Notes under the pieces: model-generated
The model's input: the letters and a program-made list of their open reading frames with translations, nothing else
Database searches by the model: none
What the model was told of the DNA's origin: nothing
DNA from: Actinomadura craniellae
Lineage (GTDB): Bacteria; Actinomycetota; Actinomycetes; Streptosporangiales; Streptosporangiaceae
Assembly: GCF_003289645.1 (NCBI RefSeq)
Contig: NZ_QLYX01000003.1
Span: 310,001-374,000 of the forward strand
Direction of reading: 5' to 3'
Length of the DNA: 64,000 nucleotides
Translations under genes and position numbers: made by a program
Shown: positions 1 through 11,797 of the stretch, piece by piece
Numbering within the stretch: the first letter of the stretch is position 1
Layout of the letters: every line of letters starts with the position of its first letter

Positions 1-340
1 CCTGGCGGAACTCGACGGAACCGTCGATCTGGTGATCAGCAACCCGCCCTACATTCCGATGAGCGAGTGGGAGTACGTGCCGCCCGACGTGCGCGACCAC
101 GACCCGGCCGACGCGCTGTGGGGCGGCGGCGACGACGGCCTGGACGCGATCCGCGCGGTCGAGCGCACCGCCCGCCGCCTGCTCCGCCCCGGCGGCTACG
201 TCGCCGTCGAACACAGCGACCTCCAGGGCAACGAGGTCTACTGGGTGTTCGCCGAGGAACACGGCTGGCGCGACGTCCGCAACCGCCGCGACCTCACCGA
301 CCGCGACCGCTTCGTCACCGCCCGCCTCGCCGCGGACTGA
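1..340 (+). CDS. prmC: PrmC release-factor glutamine methyltransferase, 3' part
   Basis: Only the C-terminal part of the gene is in the window; the frame is open from base 2. It carries the NPPY motif (IS-NPPY-IP), the catalytic signature of the N5-glutamine methyltransferases that use SAM to methylate the GGQ glutamine of peptide release factors. The remaining residues (DALWGG, the LRPGGYVAVEHSD strand) fit the end of the PrmC Rossmann methyltransferase domain. PrmC next to sua5 is a standard bacterial arrangement (prfA-prmC-sua5), which supports the call. The N-terminus lies upstream of base 1. Confidence 0.9.
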   Translation, partial: LAELDGTVDLVISNPPYIPMSEWEYVPPDVRDHDPADALWGGGDDGLDAIRAVERTARRLLRPGGYVAVEHSDLQGNEVYWVFAEEHGWRDVRNRRDLTDRDRFVTARLAAD

Positions 341-378
341 GCGGTCCTGGTCACCTTCCAGCGGGAACGGAGGCCTTG

Positions 379-597
379 ATGGGCAGGTATGCAGTGGTCG
401 TCGAGCGTGCCGACGATGGTGGCTACGGTGCTTATGCCCCGGATCTTCCCGGTTGTGTGGCGGTCGGGGAGACCGAGGAGGAGACGCTCGCCCTGATGCG
501 TGAGGCGATCGTGTTCCATCTGGAGGGGCTGCGAGAGGCGGGAGCCGAGGTTCCGGAGCCCTCGACGGTGAGCGTGGCGGTGATCGAGGCGGCATGA
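379..597 (+). CDS. HicB-like antitoxin-fold protein, without a HicA partner
   Basis: A 72-residue protein starting at an ATG preceded by GGAACGGAGG. The sequence YAVVVERADDGGYGAYAPDLPG, read as two strands, followed by GCVAVGETEEETLALMREAI, is the classic HicB partial RNase-H fold (βββα). HicB proteins normally neutralise the HicA mRNA interferase. No HicA-like ORF lies on either side: prmC is immediately upstream and sua5 immediately downstream. It also lacks the C-terminal DNA-binding extension of longer HicB antitoxins. It may be a solitary regulator or an antitoxin remnant; I see no toxin to pair it with. Confidence 0.75.
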   Translation: MGRYAVVVERADDGGYGAYAPDLPGCVAVGETEEETLALMREAIVFHLEGLREAGAEVPEPSTVSVAVIEAA

Positions 598-628
598 GGG
601 TTCGCCGGCGCGTGGCAGTATGGCGGGC

Positions 629-1522
629 GTGAGCCGACGTTTTGACTGCGCGGAGCCGGTGGAGCGGGCGAAGGGGATCGCCGAGGCGATCTCGGCGCTT
701 CGCCGTGGTGAGCTGGTGGTTCTGCCGACTGACACGGTGTACGGGGTCGGGTGTGACGCGTTCACGCCGGCCGCGGTGACGACGCTGCTCGACGCCAAGG
801 GGCGGGGGCGGGAGATGCCGCCGCCGGTGCTGGTCGGCTCGGTGCGGGCCGCCACCGCGCTGGTCGAGGACCTGGGGACGTACGGGCAGGACCTGATCGA
901 CGAGTTCTGGCCGGGCGCGCTGACGATCGTCTGCCGGGCCAACCGCAACCTGGCGTGGGACCTGGGCGAGACCAAGGGCACGGTGGCCGTGCGGATGCCC
1001 CTGCACGAGGTGGCCCTGGAACTGCTCAAGGAGGCCGGGCCGCTGGCGGTCAGCAGCGCCAACCTGAGCGGCGAGCCCGCCGCCCGGACCGCGGAGGAGG
1101 CGGAGGAACGGCTCGGTGACGCCGTCTCGGTCTACCTCGACGCGGGCCCGGCGGGGCAGGGCGAGGCGTCCACCATCATCGACCTGACCGGGCCGGTGCC
1201 GCGGCTGCTGCGGGCCGGTGCGGTCTCCGAGCAGAAGTTGCGCTCGGTGGTCGGCGTCATCCTCACCGACGACGATGACGAGGAGGACGACGACCTCGAC
1301 GCCACCCCGCCGACGCTCCGCAAGGAGGACGATGCGGCACCGGAGCCTCGCGGGGAGGACGCCGCCGCCCCGACGCTCCGCAAGGAGGACGCCCCCGCGC
1401 CGACGCTCCGCAAGGAGGACGCCGCCGCGCTGACGCCTCGCGAGGGGGACGACGCCGCGCCGGAGTCTCGCGGGGAGGATGCCGCCGCGCCGGCGCTCCG
1501 CAAGGAGGACGAGGGCGGGTGA
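629..1522 (+). CDS. sua5: L-threonylcarbamoyladenylate synthase (Sua5/YrdC/TsaC)
   Basis: Makes threonylcarbamoyl-AMP from threonine, bicarbonate and ATP for the t6A modification of ANN-decoding tRNAs. The YrdC domain (about residues 1–205) shows PTDTVYGVG near the N-terminus, the KGR substrate loop and the SSANLSG motif near residue 150. The GTG at 629 gives the family-typical start VSRRFDC; an in-frame ATG at 620 is possible. The C-terminal Sua5 domain is absent. Instead there is an acidic DDDDEEDDD stretch followed by seven 10-residue tandem repeats ending one residue before the stop. The tail is not part of the known catalytic fold and is likely disordered. Confidence 0.92.
   Translation: MSRRFDCAEPVERAKGIAEAISALRRGELVVLPTDTVYGVGCDAFTPAAVTTLLDAKGRGREMPPPVLVGSVRAATALVEDLGTYGQDLIDEFWPGALTIVCRANRNLAWDLGETKGTVAVRMPLHEVALELLKEAGPLAVSSANLSGEPAARTAEEAEERLGDAVSVYLDAGPAGQGEASTIIDLTGPVPRLLRAGAVSEQKLRSVVGVILTDDDDEEDDDLDATPPTLRKEDDAAPEPRGEDAAAPTLRKEDAPAPTLRKEDAAALTPREGDDAAPESRGEDAAAPALRKEDEGG
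1307..1516 (+). repeat. Seven tandem 30-bp repeats in the sua5 3' end
   Basis: Seven consecutive 10-residue units encode variants of APTLRKEDAA and APEPRGEDAA. The order by type is A-B-A-A-B'-B-A, where B' (ALTPREGDDA) is divergent. The nucleotide core CGCTCCGCAAGGAGGAC is repeated nearly unchanged in the A units. Because the unit is 30 bp, gain or loss of copies keeps the frame and the stop codon. Confidence 0.9.
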
Positions 1523-1544
1523 CTCCCTGACCTGAAGGGGAGTC
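1521..1544 (+). terminator. Hairpin after sua5
   Basis: Inverted repeat GACTCCC / GGGAGTC (7 bp, 10-nt loop) overlapping the sua5 stop codon and followed by TTGGGG. There is no U tract; a weak actinobacterial-type terminator is the most likely role. Confidence 0.4.
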
Positions 1545-1660
1545 TTGGGGCGCCGAAAGCCACCTTGCGAGCTGGAAGGACTCCGCTCGCCCGGACCCTT
1601 CGTTACCTTGGGTTGACGGCATGTGGGCCGGATCACCATTAACGGTGGGGCGTCAGGGGC

Positions 1661-2650
1661 ATGGCTGGCGGGATGAAAGCCGCGGCGATGGGAGTCCTGG
1701 GGGCGTGTGCGGCGCTCCTCGTCCTCACGCTGCCCGCTTCCGCGCGGGCCGCGGACGGTGGCATCCCCACCTACGACGTGGTCCTCACGCTCCGCCCGGA
1801 CGGCGTGCTGCACGTCCGCGAGACGGTCACCGTCGACTTCGTGGCGGCGGGCCGGCGGGGCATCGTCCGCCGGGTGCCGTACCGGGCGGGCGACCGGCTG
1901 TACGAGATCCGGCGGGTGCGGGCGAGTAGCTCCACCGGCGCGCCCGCACTGCCCCAGGCCGTGAAGTTCATGCACGAGGTCCAGCTCAGGGTGGGTGAGG
2001 GCCGGTCCCGGTCGGGTGGCCTGCAGTCCTACGTGATCGAGTACGAGGTCGCCGGCGCGGTGACCCCCGGCCGGACCCTGGACACCCTGGTCTGGGACGC
2101 GATCGGCCCCGGCCGGAGCGGGGCGATCGGTGAGGCCGTGGTCCGGGTCCGGTCCCCGATCCCGCTGGGCCGGGCCCCGGGGGCGGGGCGGGCCGAGTGC
2201 ACCGCGGGCACCCGCCCGGCCGGCACGCGGTGCGGGTCCGAACGGGCTGGCCCATACGGACTAGTTTTCAGCCAGTCGGGGCTGCGCCCGGGCGAGGGCA
2301 TGACCATCAGGCTGACGCTGCCCCGTGGCGCGCTGCGGGCGTCGCCGCCGCGCTACGCGGAACCGCATCTGGAGTGGACCGGCCTGGGCTGGGCGCTGCT
2401 GGCCGCTGCCGCCGGGGCGTCGATCGCCGTCCGCCGGGTACCGGTTCGCCGTGGGGCGGGGCTCGCGCTCGGGGCGGCGGGGCTGGTGGTGCTGGCCGTG
2501 GACGCCGCCGACGACGTCCTGGCCGGGGGGCTGTGGGCGGCCTCGATCGGCGATCCGGCCCTCGCGGGTCTCGGTTGTGTGATCATCGGATTCGTGATCT
2601 TCCGGTCGGACCGGAAGGAACCGGCGGCGGCGATCCGCCAGTCCGAATAA
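1661..2650 (+). CDS. DUF2207-family secreted/membrane protein
   Basis: A 329-residue protein with a signal peptide (residues 5–30, ending ASARA-AD). An extracytoplasmic DUF2207 domain follows (about 35–225) with the family pattern YDVVLTLRPDGVLHVRETV and GIVRRVPYR. Two or three hydrophobic helices lie between residues 245 and 320, then a short charged cytoplasmic tail. DUF2207 proteins are usually longer, with a larger cytoplasmic C-terminal part; this one is short. The function of the family is unknown. It lies between sua5 and wecA on the same strand. An alternative ATG at 1673 leaves the signal peptide intact. Confidence 0.75.
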   Translation: MAGGMKAAAMGVLGACAALLVLTLPASARAADGGIPTYDVVLTLRPDGVLHVRETVTVDFVAAGRRGIVRRVPYRAGDRLYEIRRVRASSSTGAPALPQAVKFMHEVQLRVGEGRSRSGGLQSYVIEYEVAGAVTPGRTLDTLVWDAIGPGRSGAIGEAVVRVRSPIPLGRAPGAGRAECTAGTRPAGTRCGSERAGPYGLVFSQSGLRPGEGMTIRLTLPRGALRASPPRYAEPHLEWTGLGWALLAAAAGASIAVRRVPVRRGAGLALGAAGLVVLAVDAADDVLAGGLWAASIGDPALAGLGCVIIGFVIFRSDRKEPAAAIRQSE

Positions 2651-2702
2651 AGTTGGACGCGGCACGCGGCGGGCGCGGGCCTGTCGGCGAAGGGGGCGGT
2701 GC

Positions 2703-3887
2703 GTGCGGGAGTACCTGCTCACGGTCCTCATCGCCGCGGTGGTCACCTACCTGATCACCCCGGTGGTCCGCCGGTTCGCGATCTCCTTTGGGGCGATGAC
2801 GGCGGTGCGGGCACGCGACGTGCACGCGATCCCCACCCCCCGGCTGGGCGGGCTGGCGATGTTCGGCGGCATGGTCGCCGCGCTGCTGGTGGCCTCGCAG
2901 CTGCCCAAGATGAGCGAGGTGCTGGCGCGCGAGAACGTCGGCCGCGCGGTGCTGATCGCGGCCGGGCTGATCGTGCTGGTCGGCATCGCCGACGACCGGT
3001 GGGAGATCGACCCGCTGACGAAGTTCGCGGGCCAGGTCGCCGCGGCGGGCATCTTCATCCTGCACGGCATTCAGATCTACGTGATCCCGCTGCCCAGCGG
3101 CGAGCCGCTGTCGCTGCCGCCCGAGTACGGCGTGCCGCTCACCATCTTCATCGTGGTCGCCACGATCAACGCGGTGAACTTCATCGACGGGCTCGACGGC
3201 CTGGCCGCCGGGGTGGTGGGTATCGCCTCGTTCGCCCTGTTCACCTACGCCTCGCTGCTGTCGTTCGCCAACGGGCTGACCCGGCTGGGCGGGGCCACGC
3301 TGATCACCGCGGTGCTCTTCGGGATGTGCGCCGGCTTCCTGCCGCACAACTTCAACCCCGCCCGCATCTTCATGGGCGACACCGGCTCGATGCTCATCGG
3401 GCTGCTGCTGAGCGCCTCGACGATCATGCTCACCGGGCAGTTCGACCCGGCGATCATCGGCGGTTACAAGCTGTTCCCCTTCTTCGTGCCGCTGGTCATG
3501 GTCGCGGCCGTGGTGGCCGTGCCGTTCATCGACATGCTGCTGGCGGTCTGGCGGCGGACGAACCAGGGGCGTTCCCCGTTCGCCCCCGACAAGCTGCATC
3601 TGCACCACCGGTTGCTGGAACTCGGCCACTCCCACCGCCGGGCCGTTCTGATCATGTATTTCTGGGTCGGCCTGCTGGCGATGTGCGTGGTCGGCCTCTC
3701 CCTGGTGGGCTACCTCGCCAAGGCCTTCTCACTGGATCCCCAAATCGCGATCATCTGCATGGTGGTCGCCGCGGTGTTCCTGGCCGTGGCCGGGTTGGTC
3801 GTGATGCTCGCCGAGCCGCGGCTGCGCCGGGCCCAGGCGAAGACGCCGCCGCAGGCCCCCGCAACCCGCCCGCACCAGCCCGCATGA
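2703..3887 (+). CDS. wecA: Undecaprenyl/decaprenyl-phosphate GlcNAc-1-phosphate transferase (WecA/Rfe)
   Basis: A polytopic membrane enzyme of the MraY/WecA family that transfers a sugar-1-phosphate from a UDP-sugar to a polyprenyl phosphate, the first step for arabinogalactan linker or teichoic-acid-type cell-wall glycans. Diagnostic motifs are VNFIDGLDGLAAG (catalytic Asp region), the FMGDTGS loop and the HLHHRLLELGHSH motif near residue 300. About eleven hydrophobic segments span 394 residues. The GTG start follows GAAGGGGGC. WecA directly upstream of atpI is the Streptomyces arrangement. The precise sugar donor cannot be read from sequence. Confidence 0.9.
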   Translation: MREYLLTVLIAAVVTYLITPVVRRFAISFGAMTAVRARDVHAIPTPRLGGLAMFGGMVAALLVASQLPKMSEVLARENVGRAVLIAAGLIVLVGIADDRWEIDPLTKFAGQVAAAGIFILHGIQIYVIPLPSGEPLSLPPEYGVPLTIFIVVATINAVNFIDGLDGLAAGVVGIASFALFTYASLLSFANGLTRLGGATLITAVLFGMCAGFLPHNFNPARIFMGDTGSMLIGLLLSASTIMLTGQFDPAIIGGYKLFPFFVPLVMVAAVVAVPFIDMLLAVWRRTNQGRSPFAPDKLHLHHRLLELGHSHRRAVLIMYFWVGLLAMCVVGLSLVGYLAKAFSLDPQIAIICMVVAAVFLAVAGLVVMLAEPRLRRAQAKTPPQAPATRPHQPA

Positions 3888-3938
3888 GCTGCCCGAACAC
3901 GCCGCTCACGTCCTCTTTGTCCCTTACGTGATGGGTAA

Positions 3939-3966
3939 TTGCAGGGCATCCAATAGCTTGTGATAC
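3939..3966 (+). promoter_or_regulatory. Putative housekeeping promoter for the atp operon
   Basis: TTGCAG (3939–3944), 16 nt, then TGATAC (3961–3966), in the 127-bp gap between wecA and atpI, a stretch much richer in A/T than the coding DNA. The spacing and both hexamers fit a primary-sigma (HrdB-type) promoter, with transcription starting about 40 nt before atpI. Confidence 0.45.
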
Positions 3967-4014
3967 CTTTCACGAGCAAGGGTTGAATACAAAACGTGAC
4001 CGCTCGGAGCCCAT

Positions 4015-4449
4015 ATGCAGCCTTCCGACGCCCGGATTCTCCGGAGCGCCGCGATCCCGACCGCCCTCGCTGGGGTGCTCGCGGTGGTGCTCTGTGGTGT
4101 TCTGTCCGGATCCAAGGGAGTAATCGCGGCGATCATGGCGCTGGCCATGGTGTCGATCTTCTTTACGATCAGCGTGCTGGCCGTGTCCTACGCGGCGAAG
4201 ATCTCGCCGCAGGCGATGCTTCCCGCCGCGCTCGGTAGCTACATCATCAAGCTCCTGGTCCTCTCCGTCGCGCTGTCCGCGCTGCAGAACGTGACCGTGT
4301 GGGACACCAAGGCGTTCGCCTGGTCGGTGCTCGCACTCACCCTGGTCTGGGTCGTCGCGGAGGCGCGGTACTTCCTGCGGACCAAGATCGCGTACGTCGA
4401 TGAACCCGCCGACGGCGACGTCGAGGCGCCGGCCGGCCGGGGCTCCTGA
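4015..4449 (+). CDS. atpI: ATP synthase protein I
   Basis: A 144-residue, four-helix membrane protein at the head of the ATP synthase operon, matching the actinobacterial AtpI family in size and hydrophobicity. AtpI assists assembly of the c-ring or transport of Mg2+/Ca2+ in other bacteria; it is not a structural subunit. Helices lie at about residues 13–30, 38–60, 68–88 and 97–117, followed by an acidic cytoplasmic tail. The ATG is preceded by CGGAGCCC. The call rests on position and topology, since AtpI sequences diverge strongly. Confidence 0.82.
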   Translation: MQPSDARILRSAAIPTALAGVLAVVLCGVLSGSKGVIAAIMALAMVSIFFTISVLAVSYAAKISPQAMLPAALGSYIIKLLVLSVALSALQNVTVWDTKAFAWSVLALTLVWVVAEARYFLRTKIAYVDEPADGDVEAPAGRGS

Positions 4450-4509
4450 TGAGCAATGACTACTCCGATATGACCATCCCTTGCATGGCCTGCTATCGTC
4501 CGGAGCGCG

Positions 4510-4725
4510 ATGAGCGAGCACGAACGTCGAGCCGCGGAAGAACAGCGCGCCTTCGCCGACGCACTCTGGTCGGTCCCCAGCTACCTGCTCTCAGGAATGG
4601 CGATCTGGGGCGGGGCCGGCTGGCTGCTGGCGCGGTGGACGGGCCTGGAACTCTTCTTCCCGTTCGGCCTCGTCCTCGGGATCGGGCTCGCCATCTACCT
4701 GGTCTACGTGAAGTACGGTCGCTGA
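4510..4725 (+). CDS. atpZ: AtpZ/AtpI-family small membrane protein
   Basis: A 71-residue protein with a charged N-terminus and two transmembrane helices separated by a short loop (about 22–41 and 48–66). GGAGWLLARWTGLELFFPFGLV is the recognisable AtpZ pattern of a glycine-rich first helix and a W-T-G turn. AtpZ partners AtpI in Mg2+/Ca2+ handling in alkaliphilic Bacillus. It sits between atpI and atpB. The gap upstream (4450–4509) holds no other gene. Confidence 0.78.
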   Translation: MSEHERRAAEEQRAFADALWSVPSYLLSGMAIWGGAGWLLARWTGLELFFPFGLVLGIGLAIYLVYVKYGR

Positions 4726-4792
4726 CCCCTCAGAGCGGCCCCGCCGCCGAGGAAGCCATCGTGATCCAACACCACACCGAAGGGAACGCCGC

Positions 4793-5876
<1,084 letters not shown>

Positions 5877-5908
5877 TGCGATCCATTCTCTGAGGGAGGG
5901 ACGCGGAT

Positions 5909-6463
5909 ATGTACACGGCAGCCGGACTGCTGGCGGAAGAAGCGAACAACCCTCTGCTCCCGCACACCTATGAGCTGGTCGTCGGCATCTTCTCCTTTGC
6001 CGTCGTCGTCCTCGTCGTAGGAAAGATGCTCGTCCCGCGCATCCAGAAGACGCTGGAGGAGCGGACCGAGGCGATCGAGGGCGGGCTCAAGCAGGCCGAG
6101 GTCTCCCAGAAGGAGGCCCAGGCCACGCTGGAGCAGTACCGCTCCCAGCTCGCCGAGGCTCGCAAGGAGGCCGGCCGGCTGCGTGAGAAGGCCCGCGAGG
6201 AGGGCGCCCAGATCGTGGCCGAGATGCGCGAGCAGGCCCAGGCCGAGGCGCGCCGCATCACCGAGTCGGCCCAGGCGCAGATCGAGGCCGAGCGCCAGCA
6301 GGCGCTCACCCGGCTCCGCGCCGAGGTCGGCGCCCTGTCGGTCGAGCTGGCCGGCAAGGTCGTCGGCGAGTCGCTGGAGGACGAGGCCCGGCAGCGGCGC
6401 GTCGTCGACCGGTTCCTCGAGGAGCTCGAAGGCCGCACCCGCGCCGGTGAGCAGGTCTCATGA
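5909..6463 (+). CDS. atpF: ATP synthase Fo subunit b
   Basis: The peripheral-stalk subunit, 184 residues: one N-terminal transmembrane helix (about 20–42, ending at the polar KMLVPRI) and then a long uninterrupted charged amphipathic helix (EERTEAIEGGLKQAE onward). The stop overlaps the atpH start by four bases (ATGA), implying translational coupling. It is separate from delta, unlike the b–delta fusion of mycobacteria. Confidence 0.96.
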   Translation: MYTAAGLLAEEANNPLLPHTYELVVGIFSFAVVVLVVGKMLVPRIQKTLEERTEAIEGGLKQAEVSQKEAQATLEQYRSQLAEARKEAGRLREKAREEGAQIVAEMREQAQAEARRITESAQAQIEAERQQALTRLRAEVGALSVELAGKVVGESLEDEARQRRVVDRFLEELEGRTRAGEQVS

Positions 6464-7281
6464 GCAGCGCTCTGGGCGCCGTGAGCAGGGCGTCGCTGGC
6501 CGAGGTGAAGGAGCGGCTGGAAGCCCTCGTTCCCTCGGCCGACCTCGCCGTGCTCGGCGGAGAGCTGTTCGGGGTGCTGAACCTGATCGACCGGGAGCAC
6601 GGCCTGCGCCGTGCCCTCGCCGACCCGGCGCGGGCCGGCGACGCCAAGGCGGCTCTGATCGAGGGCCTGCTCGACGGCAAGGTGTCTCCCGCCGCGGTCG
6701 CGCTGGTCGCGGACGTGGTGCGGCTGCGCTGGTCGCGGCCGTCCGAGCTGGCCGACGCGGTCGAGACCCTGGCGGTCACGGCCGAGGCCGCGCGGGCCGA
6801 GGCCGACGGCCGGATCGACGACCTGGAGGACGAGCTGTTCCGGTTCTCCCGGGTGGTCGAGGGCGAGCCGGAGCTGCGCTCCGCGCTCACCGACCCGGCG
6901 CTGCCCGCCGACCGCAAGCAGGGTCTCCTCGAGGCGCTGCTCGCCGGCAAGGCCACCCCCTCGACGCTGCGGCTCGTCACCGAGGTCGTGCTGCGCCCGC
7001 GGGGCCGTAGCCTGGAGAGCGGGCTGGCCGAGTACGGCCGGGTCGTGACCCAGCGGCGGCAGCGGCTGGTGGCACTGGTCCGCTCGGCGGTCGATCTCAC
7101 CGAGGCCCAGCGCACCCGGCTGGCCGCCGTGCTGGCCGCGGCGTACGGCCACGAAGTACACCTGAACATCGAGCTCGACCCGACGGTGGTGGGCGGCCTG
7201 TCCATCCAGCTCGGCGACGAAGTAATCGACGGCACGATCGCGGGGCGGCTGGACGACGTCCGCCGCCGGCTCGCAAGCTGA
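6460..7281 (+). CDS. atpH: ATP synthase F1 subunit delta
   Basis: The OSCP-type subunit joining F1 to the b stalk. At 273 residues it is much longer than E. coli delta (177) but normal for Streptomyces-type actinobacteria. The C-terminal half shows the conserved LVALVRSAVDLTEAQ and the end region VVGGLSIQLGDEVIDGTI(A)GRLD. The start overlaps the atpF stop. Confidence 0.95.
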   Translation: MSSALGAVSRASLAEVKERLEALVPSADLAVLGGELFGVLNLIDREHGLRRALADPARAGDAKAALIEGLLDGKVSPAAVALVADVVRLRWSRPSELADAVETLAVTAEAARAEADGRIDDLEDELFRFSRVVEGEPELRSALTDPALPADRKQGLLEALLAGKATPSTLRLVTEVVLRPRGRSLESGLAEYGRVVTQRRQRLVALVRSAVDLTEAQRTRLAAVLAAAYGHEVHLNIELDPTVVGGLSIQLGDEVIDGTIAGRLDDVRRRLAS

Positions 7282-7322
7282 GCCCGGCGCGAGCCGACCT
7301 TTAAGGGAGCAAGAGAGGAATC

Positions 7323-8969
7323 ATGGCGGAGCTGACGATCCGTCCGGACGAGATCCGGAACGCGCTGGAGCGCTTCGTCCAGTCGTACGAGCCTGAGGCG
7401 GCCGCGCGGGACGAGGTCGGCACCGTCGTCGATTCCGGCGACGGTATCGCCCACGTTGAGGGCCTGCCCTCGGCGATGGCGAACGAACTCCTCGAATTCG
7501 AGGACGGGACCCGTGGCCTGGCTCTGAACCTGGACGTGCGCGAGATCGGCGCCGTTGTCCTGGGTGACTTCAGCAAGATCGAGGAGGGCCAGAAGGTCCG
7601 CCGCACCGGCGAGGTCCTCTCGGTCCCGGTCGGCGACGGCTTCCTGGGCCGCGTCGTCGACGCGCTGGGCAACCCGCTGGACGGCAAGGGCGCCATCGAG
7701 TCGGCCGAGCGCCGCGCGCTGGAACTGCAGGCCCCGACCGTCGTGCAGCGGCAGTCGGTGGGCGAGCCCCTGCAGACCGGCATCAAGGCGATCGACGCGA
7801 TGACGCCGATCGGCCGCGGCCAGCGGCAGCTGGTGATCGGTGACCGGCAGACCGGCAAGACGACGATCTGCATCGACACGATCATCAACCAGAAGGAGAA
7901 CTGGCTCTCCGGCGACGAGAAGAAGCAGGTCCGCTGCATCTACGTCGCGATCGGCCAGAAGGGCTCCACGATCGCCAACGTGCGCCGCACCCTGGAGGAG
8001 GCCGGCGCGCTGGAGTACACCACGATCGTGGCGGCTCCCGCCTCCGACCCCTCGGGGTACAAGTACATCGCGCCCTACACCGGGTCCGCGATCGGCCAGC
8101 ACTGGATGTACCAGGGCAAGCACGTCCTGATCGTCTTCGACGACCTGTCGAAGCAGGCCGAGGCCTACCGCGCGATCTCGCTGCTGCTGCGTCGCCCGCC
8201 GGGCCGCGAGGCGTACCCCGGTGACGTCTTCTACCTGCACTCCCGGCTGCTGGAGCGCTGCGCGAAGCTGTCGGACGACATGGGCGCCGGCTCGATGACG
8301 GGTCTGCCGATCATCGAGACCAAGGGCAACGACGTGTCGGCGTTCATCCCGACCAACGTCATCTCCATCACCGACGGCCAGTGCTTCCTGGAGACCGACC
8401 TGTTCAACCAGGGCGTCCGGCCGGCGATCAACGTCGGTGTCTCGGTCTCCCGGGTCGGTGGCTCCGCGCAGGTGAAGGCGATGCGGAAGGTCGCCGGTAC
8501 GCTCCGGCTGGCGCTGTCGCAGTACCGTGACCTGGAGGCCTTCGCGGCCTTCGCGTCCGACCTCGACGCCGCCTCCCGGGCGCAGCTGGAGCGCGGCGCG
8601 CGGCTGGTCGAGCTGCTCAAGCAGCCGCAGTACAGCCCGTACCCGGTGGAGAAGCAGGTCGTCTCGGTGTGGTCGGGCACGACCGGCCAGCTCGACGACG
8701 TGCCGGTGGCCGACATCAAGCGCTTCGAGGCCGAGTTCCTCGACTACGTCGAGCGCAACGCCGGTGACCTGCTCGCCGCGATCCGGGAGACCGGCCAGCT
8801 CTCCGACGACGCCCTGGAAGCGCTGGAGTCCGGGATCACGGACTTCAAGAAGGAGTTCCAGGTCAGCGAGGGCGGCACGCTCGTCGAGGACGAGCCGGCC
8901 ACCCCGATCGACGAGGGCGCCGTCGGCCAGGAGACCATCAAGGCGACCACCGTCACCAAGAAGGCCTGA
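7323..8969 (+). CDS. atpA: ATP synthase F1 subunit alpha
   Basis: The non-catalytic nucleotide-binding subunit, 548 residues. It has the Walker [10 protein letters not shown] (about 174–182), the alpha signature [17 protein letters not shown] and the VFDDLSKQA Walker B. SD AAGAGAGGAATC precedes the ATG. About 35 residues ([19 protein letters not shown] onward) extend beyond the E. coli C-terminus. Mycobacterial alpha also carries a C-terminal extension that suppresses ATP hydrolysis, so a similar role here is an inference. Confidence 0.98.
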   Translation: MAELTIRPDEIRNALERFVQSYEPEAAARDEVGTVVDSGDGIAHVEGLPSAMANELLEFEDGTRGLALNLDVREIGAVVLGDFSKIEEGQKVRRTGEVLSVPVGDGFLGRVVDALGNPLDGKGAIESAERRALELQAPTVVQRQSVGEPLQTGIKAIDAMTPIGRGQRQLVIGDRQTGKTTICIDTIINQKENWLSGDEKKQVRCIYVAIGQKGSTIANVRRTLEEAGALEYTTIVAAPASDPSGYKYIAPYTGSAIGQHWMYQGKHVLIVFDDLSKQAEAYRAISLLLRRPPGREAYPGDVFYLHSRLLERCAKLSDDMGAGSMTGLPIIETKGNDVSAFIPTNVISITDGQCFLETDLFNQGVRPAINVGVSVSRVGGSAQVKAMRKVAGTLRLALSQYRDLEAFAAFASDLDAASRAQLERGARLVELLKQPQYSPYPVEKQVVSVWSGTTGQLDDVPVADIKRFEAEFLDYVERNAGDLLAAIRETGQLSDDALEALESGITDFKKEFQVSEGGTLVEDEPATPIDEGAVGQETIKATTVTKKA

Positions 8970-8975
8970 TCGGCG

Positions 8976-11308
<2,333 letters not shown>

Positions 11309-11371
11309 TCCGCTCCCGGCGGGCCGGGGCACCGAGTGCCCCGGTCCGCTCCGTCATCCGGAGGAATTCAC

Positions 11372-11770
11372 GTGGCAACCCTGAAGGTCGGGCTGGTCTC
11401 ACCGGAGCGTGAGATCTGGTCCGGCGAGGCCAAGCAGGTGGTCGCGCAGACCATCGAGGGCCAGCTCGGCATCCTGGCGGGTCACGCCCCGGTGCTCGGC
11501 GTCCTCCTCGACGGCAGCGTAGTGAAGATCCAGCCCGCCGACGGCGGCGACGAGGTCGTGGCGATGGTCGGCAGCGGGTTCTTCTCCGTGGCCGACAACG
11601 AGGTCGCCATCCTCGCCGAGCAGGCGGAACTGGCCGGCGAGATCGACGTTGAGGCGGCGCGGCTCCAGCTGGAGCAGGCGCTGGCCGGCGACGGCGACGG
11701 CATGAACGACGTGTCGGTGACCCGGCGGCGCGCTGAGGCGCGGCTGCGGGCCGCCGGGCACGAGTCCTAG
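11372..11770 (+). CDS. atpC: ATP synthase F1 subunit epsilon
   Basis: A 132-residue subunit with the N-terminal beta barrel (VSPEREIWSGEAKQVVAQTIEGQLGIL) and a C-terminal helical pair (EAARLQLEQAL, VTRRRAEARLRAA). The GTG at 11372 follows a strong SD (GGAGG) and matches the family N-terminus; the upstream in-frame ATG at 11336 lies before the SD and is not used. It is the last structural gene of the operon. Confidence 0.96.
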   Translation: MATLKVGLVSPEREIWSGEAKQVVAQTIEGQLGILAGHAPVLGVLLDGSVVKIQPADGGDEVVAMVGSGFFSVADNEVAILAEQAELAGEIDVEAARLQLEQALAGDGDGMNDVSVTRRRAEARLRAAGHES

Positions 11771-11797
11771 CGAAACCCGGCAGCGGGGGCCGCGGCG

